Shown here in pieces: positions 20,569-29,505 of a DNA stretch of 64,000 bases. Under the pieces are notes generated by a model, which saw only the letters and a program-made list of their open reading frames with translations, was not told the origin of the DNA and did no database searches. Source of the DNA: Prostheceraeus crozeri (taxonomy: Eukaryota > Platyhelminthes > Polycladida > Euryleptidae); contig CAJQUW010007128.1 in NCBI GenBank assembly GCA_907163375.1, forward strand, positions 42,761 through 106,760. The letters run 5' to 3'. The position numbers and the translations under genes are program-made. How positions within the stretch are numbered: the stretch's first letter is position 1; every line of letters begins with the position of its first letter.

Positions 20569-21400
20569 AGTAGTAAGGAAGTGACAAACACCAGATAGCG
20601 CAAGATGGCCGCCATCGCTGACGTCCCCCCCCCTCTGGAACGACAGAGGTTGTAGTCTGTCGTGGTGTGCCGGCCAGGTTGGTTCACGTTCGCAAAATGT
20701 TCGCTGACGTCCCCCCCCTCTGGAACGACAGAGTGTCGTGGTGGACTTGGGCGACCGCCAGGATTAGTCTTGAGGCTATAGTGTGTGATGTTTTTCGTGC
20801 AATCTGCTGAATGTTGGGTTGTAAAATGGGCTGTTTCGAGTGGAAGGAGTGCTCGGATGGGAAAACGGAGGCCAGATTCGGATTCGGCGTGAAATTCTGC
20901 ATCGGTATGGTGAGTTTCAAGTCAATCGGAGAGAAAAATTTTCGCTGACGTCCCCCCCCCCTCTGGACAGCTCGCTTCGATTTTGGCTTCCACTGGACGG
21001 ATTTTGTCGTGCGATAGCTCGTTTGAAAGCTAAGAGTGAGACAAATTCAGTGAAAGAATCGGCTTGTTCCTATCTGTCTTTGTTTAGATGTGAGACGCCA
21101 TTTAAGATTTTGGGACATTGGCGAAAAACGACAGAGTTAGAATTTGGGACGTTTTGGGCTCTAGCTTCAAAACGAAGCATCGGATTGGAAAACGGATTTC
21201 AGATTTGGAATCAGCGTGAAATTCTTTATCTGTATGGTGAGTTTCAAGTCAATCGGCGACAAAAAATTTTCAACATTTTTCGAAAAAACGACAGAGTTAG
21301 AATTTGGGACGTTTTGGTGTGTGGCGCCCAAACGAACCATCGGATGAGAAAACGGAGGCCAGATTCGGATTCAGCGTGAAATTCTGCATCGGTATGGTGA
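20569..21400 (+). repeat. Polinton B left terminal inverted repeat
   Basis: The left counterpart of about 42000-42830. It contains a GATGGCCGCCATC palindrome and three copies of a GCTGACGT-Cn-TCTGGA motif (20617, 20703, 20944). It passes without a break into the tandem array that extends to 22230. Open frames across it are repeat translation with no gene-like features. Confidence 0.88.
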
Positions 21401-22230
21401 GTTTCAAGTCAATCGGAGAGAAAAATTTTCGCTGACGTCCCCCCCCCTCTGGACAGCTCGCTTCAATTTTGGCTTCCAGTGGACGGATTTAGTCGTGCCA
21501 TAGCTCGTTTGAAAGCTAAGAGTGAGACAAATTCACTGAAAGAATCGGCTTGTTCCTATCTGTCTTTGTTTAGATGTGAGACGCCATTTAAGATTTTGGG
21601 ACATTGGCGAAAAACGACAGAGTTAGAATTTGGGACGTTTTGGGCTCTAGCTTCAAAACGAAGCATCGGATTGGAAAACGGATTTCAGATTTGGAATCAG
21701 CGTGAAATTCTTTATCTGTATGGTGAGTTTCATGTCAATCGGAGAGTTTCAAGTCAATCGGCGAGAAAAATTTTCAACATTTTTCGGAAAAACGACAGAG
21801 TTAGAATTTTTGCGATGGCTGCCTACTGTAGAGCCAAAACGAAGCATCGGATGGGAAAACGGAGGCCAGATTCGAATTCAGCGTCAAATTCTACATGGAA
21901 ATGGTGTATTTCCAGCTCAATCGGAGAGAAAAAATTTTCGCTGACGTCCCCCCCCTCTGGACAGCTCGCTACGATTTTGGCTTCCAGTGGACGGATTTTG
22001 TCGTGCCATAGCTCGTTTGAAAGCTAAGAGTGAGAAAAATTCATTGAAAGAATCGGCTTGTTCCTATCTGTCTTCGTTTAGATGTGAGACGCCATTTAAG
22101 ATTTTGGGACATTGGCGAAAAACGACAGAGTTAGAATTTGGGACGTTTTGGGCTGTAGCACCTAAACGAAGGCTGGGATGGGTAAACGGAGGCCAGATTT
22201 GGAATCAGCTTGATGTTATTGTCCAATGAG
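20840..22230 (+). repeat. Tandem array in the left end of Polinton B
   Basis: Three copies of a unit of about 490-510 bp, marked by GCTGACGT plus a run of 8-10 C plus TCTGGACAGCTCGC at 20944, 21431 and 21940. Each unit is itself built of two related blocks of about 125 bp containing CGACAGAGTTAGAATTTGGG. The right end of the element has only one unit, so the left end has been expanded or the right end contracted. Confidence 0.88.
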
Positions 22231-22372
22231 GATCATCATCCAATGAGAATCAAGCATTTCTTTATAAATAGCGAGCCTTCCACAGTGAGAATCATTCCAT
22301 CGTTGAATCACACGAGTGACGGACGCACATTTTCTCTCTCTCTCTAGTTCCCTGTTCTATTATCCAACTAAA
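22220..22372 (+). promoter_or_regulatory. Left-arm promoter of Polinton B
   Basis: Two CCAAT boxes (TGTCCAATGAGG and CATCCAATGAGA, about 22221-22248) are followed by a TATAAATA box at 22263-22270, then a leader of about 80 bases with a CT-rich stretch up to the ATG at 22373. The spacing is that of a standard RNA polymerase II promoter. It would drive the rightward genes at the left end. Confidence 0.7.
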
Positions 22373-23148
22373 ATGGTAAGTCGCTACTTCCCTCCCTCTC
22401 GTCCCTTGAACGTAAACTTAATACAATCTTTTTTCATTTTCAGGCATCTACTCCATCTGCTGCACTAGTAGGACAAAATGGCGCTCAAACGTTACAAGGT
22501 TCGCTACGGTCAGATCATCTACAACTGAGGCCAGTGGAAGAAACATCCAAGGTACATAATCCTACACCGCTACAGCGTAAATTTAAACAAGCCTTGCGTT
22601 ATGATGATCATAGCGTAGTACTCCAAACGGGAATGCTCCCTTCCACGGATGTCAAGATAATGCACAATCAGTATGGGGACTACATACTGATCCCCGTGAG
22701 TCCGTACATTCGCCACCAACTTGATATTATTGAGGAGTACGTGACATTAAATATGGACATTCCTACTCCTCTTGCTCAAGAGTGGAAGGCGAGAGATGAC
22801 AAGGATACTCCCTATAGAAAGATTTGGGATGGTAATCACATTTGCCTACCGGTATCACATTGGTGTACTTACTATAAGAAGGATGGAGATCATTCAATAC
22901 CCATCAGATGTGATGAGCTCGGAGAAGGTACTTGGGATATCCTTTTCAAAGTGAATGGGCTATATTATGGTCGACACAAGGATAATAAAATAGCCTCTCT
23001 CTCCATGCATATGGAATCCATCCTATATATTCCAAAACCACCCAACGTGGACGACATAATTGATCAAATCCTTAACAGCAGTGGTACGAAGCGCAAGTCG
23101 GAGAAGAATGCTGCATCAAAACGCAAATCAAAGAAGGAGAATTACTAG
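22373..23148 (+). CDS. Polinton B left-arm gene with intron after the ATG, possible OB-fold protein
   Basis: ATG at 22373-22375 is followed directly by GTAAGT; a 68-base GT-AG intron (22376-22443, ending TTTTCAG) precedes the main exon 22444-23148, which is open throughout. The protein would be about 230 residues, starting MAST, with a basic Lys-rich tail (KRKSEKNAASKRKSKKENY). A segment with GTWDILFKVNGLYYGRHKDN, then a further strand, resembles beta-barrel single-strand DNA-binding proteins; I hold this only weakly. It is the first gene after the left TIR and has its own TATA/CCAAT promoter. PolB at the other end of the element has the same ATG-intron leader. Confidence 0.6.
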
Positions 23149-23182
23149 TCCTTTCCTAACTCTACCCTATGACAATTCGCTT

Positions 23183-23308
23183 ATGTGCTTTGAGTGTCGT
23201 AGACGTGGTCTTATTAGATACATTTTACTTCTTCGTTGCCATCATATCATTTGTGTATTTTGTCGTGAAAAGCATCGATGTAATTCTTCATTTTGTAATA
23301 TGTTATAG
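23183..23308 (+). CDS. Small RING-like zinc protein (tentative)
   Basis: A 41-residue frame: CFEC, then 13 residues later CHHIICVFC, then further cysteines at the end (CNSSFC). This spacing is that of the first half of a RING finger. The larger RING-like gene at 24385-24714 in the same element makes it worth recording. It lies between two clearer genes and could be an exon of a neighbour or a chance frame. Confidence 0.35.
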   Translation: MCFECRRRGLIRYILLLRCHHIICVFCREKHRCNSSFCNML

Positions 23309-23360
23309 AACGTTTCCTTAGATGTGTAAATTTCCGTTTTAGGCTTCTATCATCATTTTT

Positions 23361-23891
23361 ATGGATTGTGAGGGTGAACCTGTACAGGAGCTCAGTGCTA
23401 TTGCTATGAACAATTGGACATATCAGATTGTTAGTGTCTATCATCAACATGCCAACTGCGATCCCAATGTTGATCAATGGGCGAGAAAACACATTCATGG
23501 ACTTAATCTGAAATATTTGCAAGACTATGGCTTTTCTTGTGAAAGTGCTCTTCTTATTGACTTTAAACGATGGTTAGCTGCTTTCAATGTTATACGCATC
23601 TTTTGTAATAATCCTGGTAAGGAGAGGAAAGTATTTCCCAATCTAATCATTGATGATATTTTGCTCCCGCCTTGGGATAGTAGAGTGAATCAACACTACC
23701 ATGAAGTCACGAAACGTTTTAAGGATTTGTGTGTTCCTATTTTGTCTGTTCCTTGTAGTAGCTACGTTCATAACCAATGCTTCTTTCCTCCTTACCTCAA
23801 CACTGCCAAAGTCCTGTATGGTTATCATTGCTCGCTGTATGATAGTTATCAGCTGTATCTATTTTATCTCTTTCAAACCATTGATTTATAA
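23361..23891 (+). CDS. DEDD-type 3'-5' exonuclease-like protein
   Basis: A 176-residue frame beginning MDCEGEPVQELSAIAM, the exonuclease I motif (D-x-E-G) of DEDD nucleases, with upstream codons in the same frame giving a hydrophobic first strand (ASIIIF) and an acceptor-like TTTTAG just before it at 23342, so the true start may be in an upstream exon. Later RKHIHGLN and DDILLPPWDSRV fit the middle of the fold. Such proteins trim nucleic acid ends. The role in Polintons is not known to me; processing of replication intermediates is plausible. Confidence 0.5.
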   Translation: MDCEGEPVQELSAIAMNNWTYQIVSVYHQHANCDPNVDQWARKHIHGLNLKYLQDYGFSCESALLIDFKRWLAAFNVIRIFCNNPGKERKVFPNLIIDDILLPPWDSRVNQHYHEVTKRFKDLCVPILSVPCSSYVHNQCFFPPYLNTAKVLYGYHCSLYDSYQLYLFYLFQTIDL

Positions 23892-23978
23892 TGCATGCTT
23901 GTTACCGTTATTCAATAAATGTTACTATGAGAAGAGTTGTTGTTTTCATGCAATGGATGGGTTAGATAAAGGGCGATC

Positions 23979-24388
23979 ATGTCTTTCTCAAACGACTGCG
24001 GAACATTACGTTTTCATAGGCAAAGTTTAAAAGGAGCTGTTCAAGATTATGTGATAAAATTTCATAAAGATGAGACCGACATCGAAGCAGTGGTCGATGA
24101 TGCTAGCACTCTATTTCTAGAATTAATGAATACATTCTCTGATAGCATTATCATGGCGCGATTAGTTGCGAAAATTAAGTTTAGTCATTTTGGAAAGGAA
24201 GAGGTGGAAAGTCGCTCTTTCCATTTTGCTTCTTACTCAATGGAAGTGGTAGATCACCCGAAGAATTTTTTAAAAGACATATGATAAAAATTGCTGAACG
24301 TCTTAACGCATTTAACCATCATGGTAGCAGTCTAGTGATTGAAGCGATTTCAGATATTCACATTCAACTTTCCATAAAGAAAAATTGA
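23979..24388 (+). pseudogene. Polinton B conserved left-arm protein, possibly broken
   Basis: The open frame 23979-24284 has AVQDYVIKF, an acidic helix and a beta-rich middle (MARLVAKIKFSHFG). Conserved-looking sequence continues to 24388 in a neighbouring frame. The pattern resembles a conserved N-terminal region seen in large animal Polinton PolB proteins (a domain ending G-S-x-x-V-I-x-x-I-x-x-I-x-I). It may be a separate relative of that region. Function unknown. Confidence 0.4.
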
Positions 24389-24714
24389 AAATGCAGTGGT
24401 ACTTGATTGTAGCACAACTGGTTTTCGAGCTATGTCTGCTCACTCTCGAAGTATATTCCTTCTGTACATGCGTCTATTATTTAGAAAAGGCTAGCAAATT
24501 CATATCTTCAAAAAGACTTGCTATAGACATCAGTAACGGTGAAACTATGTGTTGCGATGTATGTAAGCGAAAGGATGGAAATGAAAAGCGCATCTTCAAG
24601 AGATGTAAGCATGCCTTTTGTCAACGCTGTTTCATACGTAATTGCATTCAACTTTGCCAATGTAACCACTGTGACATTGCTCATTTCGAGTGTCACTTAT
24701 GTCGCAATAGTTAG
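24385..24714 (+). CDS. Membrane-anchored RING-like protein
   Basis: A 109-residue frame. Residues about 4-30 form a hydrophobic span (WYLIVAQLVFELCLLTLEVY). The C-terminal half is a cysteine-rich module: CCDVC, then CKHAFCQRCF, then CQCNHC and CHLC, a RING-type cross-brace spacing (C-x2-C, C-x-H-x2-C-x2-C, C-x2-C). Viral RING proteins with membrane anchors are usually E3 ubiquitin ligases that remove host membrane proteins; that role is inferred only. It lies in the rightward cluster just before the core-protein gene. Confidence 0.55.
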   Translation: MKMQWYLIVAQLVFELCLLTLEVYSFCTCVYYLEKASKFISSKRLAIDISNGETMCCDVCKRKDGNEKRIFKRCKHAFCQRCFIRNCIQLCQCNHCDIAHFECHLCRNS

Positions 24715-24765
24715 TACCTATGCAAATGTGGTAAAGATAGGTTTTAGCAAAGACTAACACGGAAA

Positions 24766-25122
24766 ATGGCGAAACGTAAAATGACGAAACGTAAAAGTCA
24801 AAAGTTTTCTTCAGCCATTCAAGCTCTCCGACGAATGAAAGCAAATCAGCGATACAATGCTATACGACATGCTAACGATAAATTCATTTGTGAAATTATT
24901 TCTCATGTGAGGAAGTTGAGGACGAAGAAATTAGCGCCAAAACAACGAAAGTTACTTAAGCGATATGCTACGAAATTGCGTTTCATCTCCAATCCTAAAG
25001 TCACCCTTCAAAGAAAGAGGAAAACTCTAACACAAAAGGGCGGTTTCCTTTCAGCAATACTTCCAATGATAGCTCCTGCCGTGGGCAACCTATTGGGTAA
25101 TATCTTTGGCTCTAAGCGTTAA
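24766..25122 (+). CDS. Basic core/minor virion protein (pX/mu-like)
   Basis: A 118-residue protein with a strongly basic N-terminal 90 residues (KRKMTKRKSQK and similar) and a C-terminal hydrophobic segment QKGGFLSAILPMIAPAVGNL ending FGSKR. A basic body followed by GGFL-x-LLP is typical of small Polinton proteins compared to adenovirus mu/pX or pVII, which condense the genome in the virion. It opens the tight cluster that ends with the protease, and its 3' end overlaps the possible start of the ATPase frame. Confidence 0.6.
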   Translation: MAKRKMTKRKSQKFSSAIQALRRMKANQRYNAIRHANDKFICEIISHVRKLRTKKLAPKQRKLLKRYATKLRFISNPKVTLQRKRKTLTQKGGFLSAILPMIAPAVGNLLGNIFGSKR

Positions 25123-25153
25123 TTATGCAAATGTTGAATCTCAAAGTAATAAA

Positions 25154-25771
25154 ATGGATTTCAGACTTCAATGTGATAAAGTTCTGACTGTATCAGGTCC
25201 ATCTCATGCAGGTAAAACTGTTTTCACGCTGAATTTATTGGATAAAAGAAGGGAGTTGTTTAAGGAACCTATCAATCGAGTGATTTGGTGTTATGGTATT
25301 TATCAACCGTCGCTGTTTCAGGAATTGCAAAGTCGCAACTTTATTCGACATGAAGGAATTATTCCAGTGGATAAACTTCAATCTAATGATGTTGTTGTAT
25401 TGGATGATTTATTAAAAGAAAGTAAGAATTCAAAAGATGTTACAGATATGTTCACTCGCGCAGCACACCATAAAAGGTGCTTTATCATCTATATCACACA
25501 AAATTTGTTTCCTGATGGAAAAGAAGCTCGTACACGAAACCTGAATACACACTATTATGCTATTTTCAAGAATCCGCGAGATAAAAGTCAATTTGAAATT
25601 TTAGCGCGACAAGTTGCACCCAGAGGATCAAAAGCCTTAATTGAAATTTTTCAAGCAGCTACTGAAAAACCATACGGTTACTTATTCATTGACTTTACGC
25701 AAGAGTGTCCGGAAGAATTTAGATTTCGAAGTGATATTTTGAAAACTCCCATGATTATCTACAAACTATGA
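25154..25771 (+). CDS. Packaging ATPase (FtsK/HerA, A32-like) of Polinton B
   Basis: Walker A GPSHAGKT and Walker B VVVLDDLL lie in a protein of about 205 residues, followed by FTRAAHHKRCFIIYITQNLF, the conserved region after Walker B in A32-like ATPases. The start is set at the internal Met (MDFRLQCDK) because the open frame from 25106 overlaps the preceding gene by 17 bases. It would translocate genomic DNA into the capsid. The gene overlaps the next by ATGA (25768-25771). Confidence 0.9.
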   Translation: MDFRLQCDKVLTVSGPSHAGKTVFTLNLLDKRRELFKEPINRVIWCYGIYQPSLFQELQSRNFIRHEGIIPVDKLQSNDVVVLDDLLKESKNSKDVTDMFTRAAHHKRCFIIYITQNLFPDGKEARTRNLNTHYYAIFKNPRDKSQFEILARQVAPRGSKALIEIFQAATEKPYGYLFIDFTQECPEEFRFRSDILKTPMIIYKL

Positions 25772-26460
25772 GTTCTTATTCTCGCATGATTGTTATTCCT
25801 CAGGATGAATATGTACAATTGACTGCCATGCAGCAAGTAAAGCAACCTCTTGCAAATCAAATGTATAGGAAAGAAATAGATTATCAGCAAAATGTTCACA
25901 TCAAAGATCCACATCGTGCTGTATTATTACAATCGGAAACTGTTGAGCAATTGAAAAACTTGAAGAATAAGATGCGTGACTCTGTATCGACTGCTACACC
26001 TTTAGCATCTCGCGCACATGCCATATCTCTTTTCAACAGTATTGAACCCCATCTCAATGTAAATGATAGAGGAGAAATCATTACAGATGAAAATAAAGTG
26101 ATTGATGCTTCACGTTATGAAGACTTGATTCAGTATGCGACACGTAGAAAGCGCCGTCAGGGCTATGTTCCACCTGGTTGGTCATACTTTCTTAAACTAT
26201 TGAAAAAGCATAATGTACCAAAATTTGCTTTAAATAATGAGACATTGAAAGAACTTGATTCAACAGTGGCTACTACTCCAATGCTTCAGGCGATGAAAAT
26301 GCCAACAAATTGGTTTAAGACGTCACCTGCTACATCCCCTCCCACACTCACTAAGCAAACAAGAGGAAGAACTCGACGTAGATCTACATCGCCACTAAAA
26401 CTGGTAAAAGGAAAACGTAAAACAGCTCCTCCTAGGAAATACATGTTCTCAGACTATTAA
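25768..26460 (+). CDS. Polinton conserved protein with basic tail
   Basis: A 230-residue protein starting MSSYSRMIVIPQDEYVQL, with a helical middle and a conserved GYVPPGWSYFLKLLKK segment near residue 135, and a strongly basic C-terminus (TRGRTRRRSTSPLKLVKGKR). Proteins of this form (MV-x-IP-x-EEY start) recur next to the ATPase in animal Polintons. The role is not established to my knowledge; a DNA-binding or scaffold role in the virion is likely. It overlaps the ATPase gene by four bases. Confidence 0.6.
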   Translation: MSSYSRMIVIPQDEYVQLTAMQQVKQPLANQMYRKEIDYQQNVHIKDPHRAVLLQSETVEQLKNLKNKMRDSVSTATPLASRAHAISLFNSIEPHLNVNDRGEIITDENKVIDASRYEDLIQYATRRKRRQGYVPPGWSYFLKLLKKHNVPKFALNNETLKELDSTVATTPMLQAMKMPTNWFKTSPATSPPTLTKQTRGRTRRRSTSPLKLVKGKRKTAPPRKYMFSDY

Positions 26461-26461
26461 T

Positions 26462-26677
26462 ATGAAGCAGATGTGTTGCTTGCCATGTAATGAGCCGCCA
26501 GAGGTGAATGTCGTTGTCACTTGCACTTGCTGCGCCAGCTCTCATAATGAAACCCCTAAGCAATGTGAACACGATCGCAAAACCGCTAAAGCTAAATGCT
26601 GCAGTTGTTGTAAATGTAGAAAGGCAAGAAAACAAAAAGATGAGAAGGAGGAAAAAGAGTCAGTCGTCTTCGACTGA
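26462..26677 (+). CDS. Cys-rich 71-aa protein
   Basis: The frame starts one base after the stop of the preceding gene and overlaps the start of the integrase frame. It encodes more than ten cysteines in 70 residues (CCLPC, CTCC, CCSCCKC) and a charged tail. The position in a cluster with minimal spacing argues that it is translated. A metal-binding or disulphide-rich role is possible. It could also be a chance frame that covers the integrase leader. Confidence 0.4.
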   Translation: MKQMCCLPCNEPPEVNVVVTCTCCASSHNETPKQCEHDRKTAKAKCCSCCKCRKARKQKDEKEEKESVVFD

Positions 26678-27728
26678 ACGTTTGAAGTCAATCTATTATG
26701 ATGTAAAACATCCGGCAGGATTTGCATCTATCAAGAAATTATCAAAAGCGAGTGGTCTTCCACAATCACAAGTGAAACGATGGTTAAAGGGTCAGGCTAC
26801 CTATACACTCCACAAACAAGCGAAAAAGAAGTACCGCACCCGCCATTATATTGTTCATGACATCGATGAACAGTGGCAAGCAGATTTGTGTGATGTTGCC
26901 TCCATTTCAAAACATAACTCGGGCAATAATTTTATTTTAACCGTCATTGATATTTTCTCGCGTTATGCGTGGGCTCAACCTTTAAAAACTAAAGAAGGGA
27001 AAGGAGTAGCAAAAGCATTCCAAACAATTTTTCGAGAAGGTCGCATTCCAAAAAGAATTCAGAGTGATCAAGGAAAAGAGTTTGAAAATCAGCATGTGAC
27101 AAGATTATTTGAGAGGCATGACATTGAGTTGTTTAGTGTAAAGAGTGCTTATAAAGCTGCACTCGTTGAACGTTTTAATCGCACATTAAAAAATCGCTTG
27201 TGGCGACATTTTACTGCCAACTTGACACAAAATTGGACAAAGGTTCTACAAGATACACTCCATGCCTACAATCACTCTATCCATCGTTCTATTGGACTTA
27301 GACCAGTAGATGTAAATGCTGACAATGTAGATAAAGTGCGCGAATCATTCCAACGTAAACGCGCTCATGTGAAAAGTGATGTGAAAATTGGTGCTAAAGT
27401 TCGTATCTCAAAAGTGAAAAGTGTTTTTGCTAAAGGGTACCTTCCGAATTGGACAGAGGAGGTATTTACAGTATCAAGGATTAATCAAAAAGACTCTCCG
27501 ACCTCCTACAAGTTGAAAGATTACGATAATGAAGAAATTGAGGGTAGCTTTTACCGCGATGAGATTGAGGTAGTCACTGAAAGTGAAACATATTTGGTAG
27601 AGAAAATCATTCGATGTAAAAAACGGCAAGGTGAAGAATGGTGTCTTGTTAAATGGACTGGTTATCCTTCAAGTATGAACTCTTGGATGCGTCGTGCCGA
27701 CATCTTTCATCTAAGTGATCGACAGTGA
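26640..27728 (+). CDS. Polinton integrase with chromodomain
   Basis: A retroviral-type integrase: N-terminal helix-turn-helix-like region (SIKKLSKASGLPQSQVKRWL), then the catalytic core with Asp in WQADLCDVAS, Asp in IQSDQGKEFEN and Glu in ALVERFNRTLKN, then an SH3-like segment (IGAKVRISKVKSVF) and a C-terminal chromodomain (YLVEKIIRCKKR followed by WCLVKWTGYPSSMNSW). The open frame begins at 26508; I prefer the later Met at 26640 because the earlier part covers the Cys-rich gene. The chromodomain could steer insertion to marked chromatin. The 6-bp target duplication of this copy fits. Confidence 0.93.
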   Translation: MRRRKKSQSSSTERLKSIYYDVKHPAGFASIKKLSKASGLPQSQVKRWLKGQATYTLHKQAKKKYRTRHYIVHDIDEQWQADLCDVASISKHNSGNNFILTVIDIFSRYAWAQPLKTKEGKGVAKAFQTIFREGRIPKRIQSDQGKEFENQHVTRLFERHDIELFSVKSAYKAALVERFNRTLKNRLWRHFTANLTQNWTKVLQDTLHAYNHSIHRSIGLRPVDVNADNVDKVRESFQRKRAHVKSDVKIGAKVRISKVKSVFAKGYLPNWTEEVFTVSRINQKDSPTSYKLKDYDNEEIEGSFYRDEIEVVTESETYLVEKIIRCKKRQGEEWCLVKWTGYPSSMNSWMRRADIFHLSDRQ

Positions 27729-27769
27729 TTCATGCAAAGTTGTAACTAACAATGTTTAGGGTTTGAGCT

Positions 27770-28225
27770 ATGAATCCAACTGCCTCATTTTATTCACGAC
27801 CCTCCTATGTAAGTGGTGGAGGACAAATTTACATCGGCGCTCGCCGCCAACGTGGAGGTAGCATACTTGGTGCACTGAAATCTGTTGTAGCACCTCTCAT
27901 ATCCAATGTCGGTAGATCTTTAAAACGAAATGTTTTAAGTAATGCCGTTGGCTTTGCTGGTGATGTTGCTAGTGATCTTTCCAGAGGTAGAAGTTTTAAG
28001 AGCAGTTTGTTGAATCGTGGGAAGGAACGCGGTTTAAAAACATTGAAGAAGACCTTTGCTGGTGTTACTCAAGGAAAGAAATCACCTAAACGAATGAAAA
28101 AAGGAAGGAGGAAACATCGCGGAGCTGGTAAGGTGCGATCTTCAGTCAAAAGGCATTCACGCAAACGTCGTAGAGGCTCTAATCATTCATCAGGCGCTAA
28201 ACGACGACGCTGCTATAACTTCTAA
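27770..28225 (+). CDS. Minor capsid/core protein (pVI/pVII-like)
   Basis: A 151-residue protein with YIGARRQRGGSILGALKS near the N-terminus, an amphipathic middle and a strongly basic C-terminus (KRMKKGRRKHRG, KRHSRKRRRG). The IG-x-RRQRGG start followed by a Gly-rich amphipathic helix is the usual form of the Polinton protein placed directly upstream of the capsid gene and compared with adenovirus pVI/pVII. Its stop and the capsid ATG are two bases apart. Confidence 0.65.
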   Translation: MNPTASFYSRPSYVSGGGQIYIGARRQRGGSILGALKSVVAPLISNVGRSLKRNVLSNAVGFAGDVASDLSRGRSFKSSLLNRGKERGLKTLKKTFAGVTQGKKSPKRMKKGRRKHRGAGKVRSSVKRHSRKRRRGSNHSSGAKRRRCYNF

Positions 28226-28227
28226 TC

Positions 28228-29505
28228 ATGGAGTGTAAAACTTCCGGTTTTTGTTTGTTTGATCAACAAGCCATACAGACAGATATTCTTAGTTCAAGTA
28301 TTGTAGATTATCATCCTCGAACAGCTGAGAATGCTGGCCCCATTGAATTTGTTATTCCTGGTGGTAGTGATGACTACATAGATTTGAGTTATGCGATGCT
28401 TGATTTGAGGTTTAGAATTCAGCAAGCAGATGGAACTGCTATTGACGATGCACATAAAGTTGGACTGAACAATTTACCATTGACTACATTACTTCGCGAT
28501 GTTTCTCTAACGATTGGAGAGCAGCAGGTGGAAGGTGGTCAAAGCGATTATCCCTATAAATCATATTTCAATCATGTATCACAGTTTCATCCAGCAGCAC
28601 AAAAAAGTCATATGGAAGCCATGGGATGGTATAGAGATGAAGCAGGAAAATTTGATGTTGAAACAAACAGTGGCTTTGTAAAGCGATCTGCTATGATTAA
28701 AGATAGTAAAGTATGTCAGCTATATGGTCCGCTGAATTTAGACTTCTTTAGACAGTCAAAGTTTTTACTGTGTAATACCAGCATGCGACTCAAGCTGACA
28801 TTGAATAAGCCTGAATTTGCGCTGAATGCATTTGCTAAAGTTGACAATTTTAGAATTCATGTGGAAGATATTGCACTTTACATTCGTCGAGTAGTACCGA
28901 ATCCAAGTGTCATTAGAGGGCATGCTGAAGGCCTTAACCGCCAAAATGCCATTTACCCCGTTCAGCATACAAAGCTTCTCACCTTTACAATTCCGAAAGA
29001 TCAAAAGAGTTTCATGAAAGATGGCCTCTTTCCATCGGAAGCACCGAAGCTCCTCATGGTGGCAATGGTTGAAAATGATGCATTTAATGGTAATATAAAG
29101 AAGAATCCTTTCAATTTTAAACACAATCAGTTAAGTGAAATTGCTTTACGTGTAAATGGTGTGAGTCATCCTGGTCCACCCTACAAACCAGATTTTGCTG
29201 CGGATCAATTTATGCGCAGTTATGTTGATTTTATGGATGTCTTTGGCTTTTACAATACGGATGACACCAACGGACTTACTATGAAAGAGTTTAAGAGTGG
29301 ATATACTATTTATGCATTTGATTTGACTGCTGACAGCGATATTAGTGCACCCTATCGTCAAGCGAACGTGCCTCATAATATTCGTTTGGATTTGACGTTC
29401 AAAAGAACACTACCTGAGACGATCAATGTATTAATTTATGCAGTCTTCGATTCAAATATTGAAATTACAAAGTATCGTGACGTGATTCTTCAGTATAATC
29501 GTTAA
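28228..29505 (+). CDS. Major capsid protein (double jelly-roll) of Polinton B
   Basis: A 425-residue open frame, full family length. Features include FVIPGGSDDYIDLSYAMLDL in the first jelly roll, LLRDVSLTIGEQQVEG, a HVSQFHPAAQKSH loop and a second jelly roll ending LIYAVFDSNIEITKYRDVIL. These match the capsid proteins of animal Polintons that databases often call F54H12.2-like. It forms the capsid shell. The stop codon overlaps the protease start (TAATG at 29503-29507). The frame is whole. Confidence 0.9.
   Translation: MECKTSGFCLFDQQAIQTDILSSSIVDYHPRTAENAGPIEFVIPGGSDDYIDLSYAMLDLRFRIQQADGTAIDDAHKVGLNNLPLTTLLRDVSLTIGEQQVEGGQSDYPYKSYFNHVSQFHPAAQKSHMEAMGWYRDEAGKFDVETNSGFVKRSAMIKDSKVCQLYGPLNLDFFRQSKFLLCNTSMRLKLTLNKPEFALNAFAKVDNFRIHVEDIALYIRRVVPNPSVIRGHAEGLNRQNAIYPVQHTKLLTFTIPKDQKSFMKDGLFPSEAPKLLMVAMVENDAFNGNIKKNPFNFKHNQLSEIALRVNGVSHPGPPYKPDFAADQFMRSYVDFMDVFGFYNTDDTNGLTMKEFKSGYTIYAFDLTADSDISAPYRQANVPHNIRLDLTFKRTLPETINVLIYAVFDSNIEITKYRDVILQYNR

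Noticed and set aside
20840-22229. Several open frames of 80-180 codons in the left array of Polinton B
   Set aside because: They repeat the same peptide from a tandem DNA repeat, run across unit borders and have counterparts in the noncoding right TIR.
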